Assembly (NCBI GenBank): GCA_905373185.1
Contig: CAJPSE010000044.1
Span: 1-10,471, forward strand
Source of the DNA: an uncultured Fretibacterium sp.
Lineage (GTDB): Bacteria > Synergistota > Synergistia > Synergistales > Aminobacteriaceae
Reading direction: 5' to 3'
Length of the DNA stretch: 10,471 nt
Shown in pieces: positions 4,990-10,471 of the stretch. Under the pieces are notes generated by a model. The model made no database searches. It had not been told where the DNA came from and was given only the letters and a program-made list of their open reading frames with translations. Both the position numbers and the translations under genes were made by a program. How positions within the stretch are numbered: position 1 is the first letter of the stretch; every line of letters starts with the position of its first letter.

Positions 4990-6588
4990 ATGATATTCAA
5001 AGGCAGTTTCCCGACGTTGCCGGTGGCGCTCCTCGCAGGAGCCCTCGTCTTCCTCGCCCGCTCCTGTGCGGCGGACACCCCGGCGGTTCGTTCCGTGGAC
5101 GTCTATCCCAGGGGCGCGAGGTTCGTCTTCGAGCTCGCCCCCGTGGAGGGCCCCTTTCAGTTCGAGCTTCCCGGCGCCTTCGAGGCCAAGAGCATCCACC
5201 TCCTGAACCTCACGGGGGTCTCGGACCTCCAGGTGGTCGAGCAGGGTCGCAAGGGCTGGATCCCCCCCTCCCTCGCGCCTTTGAAGGAGCGGACGGACGC
5301 CCAGGCCAAGGCCATCTCCCTTATGAAGGCGAAGGCGGCCTCCCTGGAGCAGACCCGCGCGATGCTGAACGTGAGCACCGCTCAGATCAAGGGGACCGAG
5401 GGCAGGGACCTGATCCGCTACATGGAGGACGCCCAGACCCTCCGCCTGAAGGTCGAGAACGAGCTGGCGGACCTGACGGAGACGCTGCGCCTGGAGACGG
5501 AGGAGCTGGAGCGCCTGGAGGCGGAGCTCGAGTCCCGGAGCCCTCGGCGGTCCGATCAGATCGTCCAGGTCAGCGGGCGCGCGAACACACGCGAACCGCT
5601 GCTCTTCGAGGCCCGTACGGACGCCGCCCGCTGGGGGCTGCGGTACGTCATGGACCTGAACAGCGCGACGGGGGCCATCGATGTCCACATGTTCGCGTCC
5701 GCCGCGCAGGGGACGGGGCTCGACTACTCGGGAGACCTGACCTTCCACTCCAGGCAGCCCGAGGACTCGGTATCGCCGCCCGTGCTGAACCCCCTTCGGG
5801 TCGCATTGCGGCCGAAGCATCCGATACCGGTCAGGGAAATGCCCGCTTTGGGTTATGGCATCTCTGCGCCCGCCCCCATGGCTGTCGCCTCCCACAAAGA
5901 GATGCTCGATGGAGCGTCAAACACGATGGACGATCAGGGCGATGAGGCCGTGGAGTTCGGTGCGGGGCTTCCCGTGATCGAGTCGACCCTCTCGAACGTG
6001 ACCGTTCGGGGCCGGGGGACGCTCGAGGGGGACGGCTCGCCGTCGGACGTGGCGCTCGGCGCCCTGTCGCTCGAGAGCACGCCCACCCTGGTCCTGATCC
6101 CCGAACAGCGCTCCAAAGGCTGGATCGTCGCCAGCATGGACGCCATCTCCACGCCCCTGATGCCGGGGCGTGCGGAGCTGCGGGTGGACGGCCGTCCGTC
6201 CGGCTACACCGACGTGCCGGAGTATGGGCTGGGGCAGACCCGGCTTCCCTTCGGCTCGGCTTCGCGGCTCAGCGCGAAAAAGACCCCGCTGGTGGAGAGC
6301 ACGGGCAGCTCCTGGCTGGGGGGATCGGGCGTCTTCAAGAGCGGTTATACGCTGGAGGTGGCCAGCGGCATGGACTCGGAGCGGGAGGTCACCGTCCGGG
6401 ACCGGCTTCCTATTCCGGTGGACGAGAAGATCAAGCTGGAGGTCCTGAAAATCGATCCCGAGCCCACGGAGCGCGACGCGGAGAACCGTCTGTCCTGGAA
6501 ACTGTCCGTCAAGCCCGGCGAGACCCGGAAGATCGTCGTGGAGTACACCCTGAGCTACCCCTCCGGAGAGACCCTGGAATACCGTTAG
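4990..6588 (+). CDS. Secreted DUF4140/DUF4139 domain protein (mucoidy-inhibitor-like)
   Basis: 532 residues. Residues 1-28 look like a signal peptide (a hydrophobic VALLAGALVFLA core, probable cleavage after RSCA), so the protein is probably periplasmic or surface exposed. Residues ~33-95 match the DUF4140 pattern (VRSVDVYPRGARFVFEL...). Residues ~97-190 are a charged, Leu/Glu-rich coiled coil. Residues ~200-530 follow DUF4139: ARWGLRYVMDLNS, LDYSGDLTFHSRQP, a loop region, then YTLEVASGMDSEREVTVRDRLPIPVDEKI, and SWKLSVKPGETRKIVVEYTLSYPSGETL near the end. The family's molecular function is unknown and no catalytic residues are apparent. It heads the lipid A/LPS operon, with the next gene 4 nt downstream, which suggests an envelope role. 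The start ATG follows AAGGAGG. Confidence 0.85.
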   Translation: MIFKGSFPTLPVALLAGALVFLARSCAADTPAVRSVDVYPRGARFVFELAPVEGPFQFELPGAFEAKSIHLLNLTGVSDLQVVEQGRKGWIPPSLAPLKERTDAQAKAISLMKAKAASLEQTRAMLNVSTAQIKGTEGRDLIRYMEDAQTLRLKVENELADLTETLRLETEELERLEAELESRSPRRSDQIVQVSGRANTREPLLFEARTDAARWGLRYVMDLNSATGAIDVHMFASAAQGTGLDYSGDLTFHSRQPEDSVSPPVLNPLRVALRPKHPIPVREMPALGYGISAPAPMAVASHKEMLDGASNTMDDQGDEAVEFGAGLPVIESTLSNVTVRGRGTLEGDGSPSDVALGALSLESTPTLVLIPEQRSKGWIVASMDAISTPLMPGRAELRVDGRPSGYTDVPEYGLGQTRLPFGSASRLSAKKTPLVESTGSSWLGGSGVFKSGYTLEVASGMDSEREVTVRDRLPIPVDEKIKLEVLKIDPEPTERDAENRLSWKLSVKPGETRKIVVEYTLSYPSGETLEYR

Positions 6589-6592
6589 CGCC

Positions 6593-7708
6593 ATGGGACG
6601 CCCCGTCAGCCTCATAAAGTGGCTCTTCCTGCCTCCCATAGTAGCTATTCCGACGATCCTTGTCGTCCGATCCCTGGGCTCTCCCCTGGAGTCGGGCTCG
6701 GTGGACGCCTCGCTCTGGGGCTTGATCGGGCTGCTGTTCATCACTCTGACCGCGCTCTACGCCCTGTTCATCCTTCAAGGGGCCAAAAGCGGCTACATCC
6801 CGGTCCAGCTCATCGCACAGGGACTCTTGCTCTGCCCCCTGTCCGTCAGTTTCGGGGCCCGGCTTCAGTGGGTGGGCGTGACCATGGCCGTCTGCGGTGC
6901 GGTCGTCCTGACGACGCTCTACTACTACCGCCCCCATAAGGCTGCCCCCATCGAGAAACCGGAGGAGGGCGTGCAGGACTCCGACCTGCCGGTCCCCTTC
7001 GCGGTCACCGACGAGACGGGGAACATCCTCTCCGTCAGCGACGCTTTGCTCGAGATAGCGGGGATATCCCGGGAGGCCGCGCTGTCCCTGAACATCGCGA
7101 TGCTCCTCCCCCCGGGGGCGGGGACGGCGATGCTCGGCGCAAAGGCATGGAACGTCCATCAGCAGCCGATGAAGAACGGCCGCATCTGCTTCCGGCTCGA
7201 GCCGAAGACCTTGTCCGACGCCGCGCAGGCCCCCCAGGCCGTTTCCTTTGTCGACCCCGTTACGGGCCTTCATACCCGCAGCTACGCGATGCGGCGCCTG
7301 GAGGAGGAACTGTACCGCATCCGGCGCTACGGCCATTTCCTGACGTCGATCCTGATGCGGCTCTCCTTTCCCCCCTCGTCGGACTCGGACCCCTGGGTGG
7401 AGGACGCCTTCCGCGCCTACTGCCGTGCCGTACACACCAGCCTGCGCACCTCGGACATCGCCTTTTCCTCGGGGCCCCGCGACATCTTCCTGATCCTGAT
7501 AGACACCGACAACGACGCCGCCGAGGTGGTCATCGCCAAGCTCGAGACGCTCATGCACTCGCTCCGCCCGTCCCACCCCTCGCTCTCCACCGCGGTGATC
7601 CTCCGCGTGACGGACTTCGTCAAGGGCGGCCCCGGCGTCCCGAACGCGGAGGACCTCGTGAAGCGGGTCGACGAGAACATGCGGGCCAAGTATACGCTCG
7701 GCTCCTGA
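6593..7708 (+). CDS. Membrane protein with PAS-like segment and degenerate GGDEF domain
   Basis: 371 residues. Four hydrophobic segments are seen at about 9-26, 41-62, 68-88 and 91-110, followed by a cytoplasmic part. Residues ~132-205 (PFAVTDETGNILSVSDALLEIAGISREAAL) resemble a PAS sensor fold. From ~220 the text DPVTGLHTRSYAMRRLEEELYRIRRYGHF matches the start of a diguanylate cyclase domain, and the end (AEDLVKRVDENMRAKY) also fits. At the place of the catalytic GGDEF loop, however, the protein reads SSGPRDIFLILIDTD (about 292-306), so the Gly-Gly-Asp/Glu-Glu-Phe signature is absent. Cyclase activity is unlikely; a structural, dimerising or regulatory role is inferred. ATG at 6593 lies 4 nt after the previous stop without a strong Shine-Dalgarno, so it is probably translationally coupled. 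The 48 bases at 7594-7641 recur inverted at the window end. Confidence 0.8.
   Translation: MGRPVSLIKWLFLPPIVAIPTILVVRSLGSPLESGSVDASLWGLIGLLFITLTALYALFILQGAKSGYIPVQLIAQGLLLCPLSVSFGARLQWVGVTMAVCGAVVLTTLYYYRPHKAAPIEKPEEGVQDSDLPVPFAVTDETGNILSVSDALLEIAGISREAALSLNIAMLLPPGAGTAMLGAKAWNVHQQPMKNGRICFRLEPKTLSDAAQAPQAVSFVDPVTGLHTRSYAMRRLEEELYRIRRYGHFLTSILMRLSFPPSSDSDPWVEDAFRAYCRAVHTSLRTSDIAFSSGPRDIFLILIDTDNDAAEVVIAKLETLMHSLRPSHPSLSTAVILRVTDFVKGGPGVPNAEDLVKRVDENMRAKYTLGS
7594..7641 (+). repeat. Internal copy of a 48-bp perfect inverted repeat
   Basis: These 48 bases are identical to the reverse complement of 10424-10471. Here they encode VILRVTDFVKGGPGVP in the C-terminal part of the degenerate GGDEF domain, where the reading frame and family pattern look normal on both sides. 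This is therefore probably the authentic location. The identity stops at 7642 and reaches the window edge in the other copy. Confidence 0.95.
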
Positions 7709-7721
7709 TTCGGAGGTTCCC

Positions 7722-8846
7722 GTGAGGACTCTTGGGGGCCTCTCCCCGCTGGGCCTGCACATCCTGGACCGCCTCGTCCTGAGGGCGGTCGCCGGTCCCT
7801 TCGTGTTCGGGGTGCTGATCTTCACCCTGATCTTCGTGGCGGGCGACCTGCTCTTCCAGGCGGCGAGCCTGATCATCGAGCAGGGCGTCTCCCTGGGGGT
7901 CGTGACGCGCCTCTTCCTCTACCGCCTGCCGGAGGTCGTCGCCATGACCTTCCCCATGTCCTCGCTGCTGAGCGCGCTCCTGGGGATGACCGGCCTGGCT
8001 GCGGGCAGCGAGCTCATAGCCCTGAAGTCCCTGGGCATCCCGTTCTCGCGCGTGCTCCGGCCCATCGTCGCCGCGTCGCTCCTCGTCTCGGTGGGGACCC
8101 TGGCCTTCAACGAGACCGTGGTGCCCTTCACCTCCCTCGCCGCGGACCGGCTGCTCAAGTACGAGGTGATGAAGAACCAGGCCTCCGCGCTTCAGGAGAA
8201 GGTCTTCCTGCGCGACGAGAGCGGCGGGGAGCTCCGTCGGGTCCTCTACGTCAACCAGATGGACACGAGGAAGGGGATCCTGAAGGACGTCATGGTGCAC
8301 GAGTTCGAGGAGGGGCGTCTGGTGCGCACCTCCGTGGCGCAGCAGGGGGTCTGGAAGGACGGGCAGTGGTGGATCGAGGACGGCCGCGTCTACGACGTCA
8401 ACAGCCGGGGCGACATCAACCTGCTCTTCCGCTTCGAGCGGCAGCGGCTCGCGCTGAACCTGTCGCCCGAGCAGATTCAGCGCAGCACGAGGCGTCCGGT
8501 GGACATGAGTGCCCACGAGCTGTGGGCCTACATCCGCCAGGCCAGCATGATCGGGTCGGACCTCTCGAGGCTCTGGGTGATGTTCCACCTGAAGCTGGCC
8601 CTTCCCTGGGCCTGCGTCATCATGGCGGTCCTGGGCGCGGGGTTCGGCGCGTCGCGCCAGGGCCGGTCCGGCTCGGGGGTGGGATTCGGCATCAGCGTTG
8701 TCATCGTCTTCGCCTACTACGTCGTGATGTCGATGTGCCGCGCCCTCGGAGAGGCCGGGGCGATCTGGCCCTCACTGGCCGCGTGGGCCCCCAACCTGGT
8801 GTTCATGATCGTGGCGGTCTTCTTCGCGCGCCGGGTGGACCGATGA
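7722..8846 (+). CDS. LptF/LptG (YjgP/YjgQ) family LPS export permease
   Basis: Inner-membrane component of the Lpt machine that, with the ATPase LptB, extracts LPS from the inner membrane and passes it to the periplasmic bridge. 374 residues show the family layout. Three N-terminal membrane segments (about 22-50, 68-95, 105-130) include LDRLVLRAVAGPF and LPEVVAMTFPMSSLLSALLGMTGLAAGSELIALKSLGIPFSRVLRP. A periplasmic beta-rich domain follows (about 140-285), then three C-terminal membrane segments (about 288-312, 320-345, 350-372). LptF and LptG are close paralogues and I cannot say which this is; only one copy is in the window. The GTG start at 7722 is 5 nt after GGAGG. Its stop overlaps the start of lpxI as ATGA. 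Confidence 0.93.
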   Translation: MRTLGGLSPLGLHILDRLVLRAVAGPFVFGVLIFTLIFVAGDLLFQAASLIIEQGVSLGVVTRLFLYRLPEVVAMTFPMSSLLSALLGMTGLAAGSELIALKSLGIPFSRVLRPIVAASLLVSVGTLAFNETVVPFTSLAADRLLKYEVMKNQASALQEKVFLRDESGGELRRVLYVNQMDTRKGILKDVMVHEFEEGRLVRTSVAQQGVWKDGQWWIEDGRVYDVNSRGDINLLFRFERQRLALNLSPEQIQRSTRRPVDMSAHELWAYIRQASMIGSDLSRLWVMFHLKLALPWACVIMAVLGAGFGASRQGRSGSGVGFGISVVIVFAYYVVMSMCRALGEAGAIWPSLAAWAPNLVFMIVAVFFARRVDR

Positions 8847-9667
8847 ACGCGCCGGAGGGCCGGATCGTCCTGATAGCCGGGGAGGGCGCGCTGCCCGTGG
8901 AGATCGCGAGGCGCCTCCACGAGCGGGGGACCCCTCCCGTCGTCGTCACCCTGAGGGGCGACGGCGAGGCATTCGCCCCATGGTCCGAGGCCGTAGTCCA
9001 TCTCCGATTCCCGAGCCTGGGTCGCGTCGTCCGCGAGGCACGGCGCCGCGGCGCGGAGCGCCTCATCATGGCCGGGCACATCGCCAAGAGGACTATTTAC
9101 CTCCTGCCCGCCCTCTTCGATCCCCTCACCCGCTCGGTGCTCTCCGCCACGCCGCGGGACGACCACGCGCTTCTGGGGTCGATCGTGGAGGCGTTCGAGC
9201 GGGAGGGCATCGCAGTCCTCCCCTACTGGCAGATCCTGCCGGAGTTCCTGGCGCCGGAGGGGCGGCTGGGCTCCCGCGCCCCGACCGAGGCCGAGCTGCA
9301 GGACGTCCGATATGGGGCGGAGGTCCTGAGCGTCACGCTGCCCTGTTCCTTCGGCCAGGCGCTCGTGGTGGCGGACCGCGCCGTCGTGGCCGTCGAGGCG
9401 ATGGAGGGGACGGACGCGATGATCGGGCGCTGCGGCGCGCTGTCGGGCCGGGGCGTCGTCGTCAAGATGATGCGGTCCGATCAGGACCTGCGCTACGACC
9501 TGCCGACCATCGGGCCCGGGACCATCGAGTCCATGAGGCGCGCGGGGCTGACCTGCCTGGCCGTCGAGGCGGGGCGGACCCTGATCCTGGAGCCGGAGCG
9601 GACGCTCGAGAGCGCCGACGCCTGCGGGATCGCCGTCTGGGGGATACGGTCGTGTCCCTCTTCGTGA
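8843..9667 (+). CDS. lpxI: UDP-2,3-diacylglucosamine pyrophosphatase LpxI (DUF1009)
   Basis: Hydrolyses UDP-2,3-diacylglucosamine to lipid X and UMP, the lipid A step done by LpxH or LpxG in other bacteria. 274 residues, close to the ~270-285 family length. Seen: N-terminal RIVLIAGEGALPVEIARRL; the central RRGAERLIMAGHIAKRTIYLL; DDHALLGSIVEAFEREGIAVL; the C-terminal AVVAVEAMEGTDAMIGR; GVVVKMMRSDQDLRYDLPTIGPGTIESM; and LAVEAGRTLIL near the end. D215 and D219 in QDLRYDLP include the probable equivalent of the aspartate reported essential in Caulobacter LpxI. ATG at 8843 overlaps the permease stop by 4 nt, and the end overlaps lpxB by 16 nt. Immediate adjacency to lpxB, whose substrate it makes, strongly supports the call. 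Confidence 0.95.
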   Translation: MNAPEGRIVLIAGEGALPVEIARRLHERGTPPVVVTLRGDGEAFAPWSEAVVHLRFPSLGRVVREARRRGAERLIMAGHIAKRTIYLLPALFDPLTRSVLSATPRDDHALLGSIVEAFEREGIAVLPYWQILPEFLAPEGRLGSRAPTEAELQDVRYGAEVLSVTLPCSFGQALVVADRAVVAVEAMEGTDAMIGRCGALSGRGVVVKMMRSDQDLRYDLPTIGPGTIESMRRAGLTCLAVEAGRTLILEPERTLESADACGIAVWGIRSCPSS

Positions 9668-10471
9668 GCTGCGGAGAGGTCAGCGGGGACCTCTACGCAG
9701 CCGAGCTCGTCCGGGCGCTGCTGAGGCGAAGGCCGGCCCTGAGGGGCCGGATATGGGGCATGATGGGCCCGCGGACCGAGGAGGCCTGCGGGGAGTTCGC
9801 GCCGGACCTTCCCCGCTGGAGCTACGAGGAGCTCAAACTGATGGGCATCACGGAGGTGCTGCCCGCGATCCCGCGCCTCCTCCGGCTGCGGCGCACGATG
9901 GTCCGGGCCATCCTGGAGCGGAGCCCGGAGGCCGTCGTGGTGGTCGACAGCCCGGACTTTCACCTGGGCCTGGTATCGAGACTGCGGCGTGCGGGCTACG
10001 GAGGCCCGGACGGGAAGAGGGGAAAAACCGTCTGTCTGGCGACCCCGACCGTCTGGGCCTGGCGCAGCGGGCGCGTCCGGGCCCTGCGCCGGGACTTCGA
10101 CCTGTGCCTGCCGCTCTTCTCCTTCGAGCACCGCTACCTGGCCGAGCGGGGCGTGAACTCTCGCTGGGCGGTCCACCCGCTGGTCGAGGGGCTGAAGGGC
10201 TGCCGCGCGCCCGAGGCGCTTCGGCGCCGCACCGGGGACGCGCGCGTCATCGCGCTCATGCCGGGGAGCCGTCGGTACGACATCCGCTACCACCTGGAAC
10301 GGCTGATGGGCGCGGCCCGGATCCTGAGGGACGACGGACGGCTCCCGATCTTCTCCATCGCGCCGGGGCTCTCGCCCCCCCTCGCCGCGGAGCTCCGGGA
10401 ACGCCTCGAGGGGTTCGAGACGTGGGACGCCGGGGCCGCCCTTGACGAAGTCCGTCACGCGGAGGATCACC
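9652..10471 (+). CDS. lpxB: Lipid-A-disaccharide synthase, C-terminus cut by window edge
   Basis: Membrane-associated GT-B glycosyltransferase (family GT19) that joins lipid X to UDP-2,3-diacylglucosamine to form the lipid A disaccharide. 273 codons are visible of about 380. Seen: SLFVSCGEVSGDLYAAEL at the start (the GExSGD signature); GMMGPRTEEACG; ELKLMGITEVLPAIPRLLRL; VVVVDSPDFHLGL with D99 at the place of the catalytic D98 of E. coli; ATPTVWAWRSGRVRAL; LPLFSFEHRYL; and ALMPGSRRYDI (R207 region, where Asp replaces the more usual Glu). The GTG start lies inside the end of lpxI, a few bases after GGGGG. The last 48 bases duplicate part of an upstream gene in inverted form, so residues after about 258 may be artefactual. 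Confidence 0.94.
   Translation, partial: MSLFVSCGEVSGDLYAAELVRALLRRRPALRGRIWGMMGPRTEEACGEFAPDLPRWSYEELKLMGITEVLPAIPRLLRLRRTMVRAILERSPEAVVVVDSPDFHLGLVSRLRRAGYGGPDGKRGKTVCLATPTVWAWRSGRVRALRRDFDLCLPLFSFEHRYLAERGVNSRWAVHPLVEGLKGCRAPEALRRRTGDARVIALMPGSRRYDIRYHLERLMGAARILRDDGRLPIFSIAPGLSPPLAAELRERLEGFETWDAGAALDEVRHAEDH
10424..10471 (-). repeat. Terminal copy of a 48-bp perfect inverted repeat, possible chimeric end
   Basis: Exact reverse complement of 7594-7641, running to the last base of the window; the match could be longer beyond it. In the lpxB frame it reads DAGAALDEVRHAEDH. The two copies serve unrelated proteins on opposite strands, so shared coding constraint cannot explain identity over 48 bases. 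A fold-back amplification chimera or a misassembled contig end is the likeliest cause. Confidence 0.9.

Noticed and set aside
4603..5895. 430-codon ORF on the minus strand opposite the DUF4139 gene
   Set aside because: Low-complexity shadow. The plus-strand frame has a signal peptide, a Shine-Dalgarno and a DUF4140/4139 pattern.
6509..8588. Long minus-strand ORFs opposite the degenerate GGDEF and permease genes
   Set aside because: Composition typical of antisense frames (Arg, Gly, His, Asp, Glu-rich) with no recognisable domains.
9493..10470. 325-codon minus-strand ORF whose first residues ILRVTDFVKGGPGVP match the GGDEF-like protein
   Set aside because: The match comes entirely from the 48-bp inverted copy at the window end. 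The rest is the antisense of lpxB.
9652..10471. lpxB as a pseudogene because of the odd residues at the end
   Set aside because: All motifs up to the MPGSR region are intact and the frame is open. The suspect end coincides exactly with the inverted-copy join, so an artefact is more likely than decay.

Overview
The window is a compact, GC-rich bacterial chromosome segment with two divergent transcription units that meet in a regulatory region at about 4597-4989. The organism is a diderm (Gram-negative-type) bacterium, because the right arm encodes lipid A synthesis and LPS transport. The lpxI-lpxB pairing, the high GC, the infC-rpmI-rplT-pheS-pheT order and the protein style suggest Synergistota, but this is an impression from the sequence and no marker proves it. 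A deltaproteobacterial-type diderm is the main alternative.

Left arm, minus strand, read from right to left: infC (IF3), rpmI (L35), rplT (L20), pheS and pheT (both phenylalanyl-tRNA synthetase subunits). pheT runs off the left edge. infC appears to start at AUA, with no conventional start codon available at the right place. infC and pheS are each preceded, only 20-35 nt before their start codons, by an intrinsic-terminator hairpin with a T-tract. In each case an upstream leader segment can pair with part of the hairpin. This suggests two transcription attenuators in series. The pheS stop/pheT start junction is a threefold tandem microrepeat.

Right arm, plus strand: a secreted DUF4140/DUF4139 protein, a four-TM membrane protein with a PAS-like segment and a GGDEF-family domain that has lost its GGDEF signature, an LptF/LptG-family LPS export permease, lpxI and lpxB. 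lpxB runs off the right edge. Spacings are +4 nt, +13 nt, a 4-nt ATGA overlap and a 16-nt overlap, so this is probably one operon for lipid A synthesis and LPS export. The first two genes have no established role in that pathway.

The most important technical observation is that the last 48 bases (10424-10471) are the exact reverse complement of 7594-7641, inside the degenerate GGDEF gene. This probably marks a fold-back chimera or assembly break at the right edge, so the last ~16 residues of LpxB should not be trusted. I saw no tRNA, rRNA, CRISPR array, transposase or phage gene. The long ORFs antisense to the genes are high-GC shadows.
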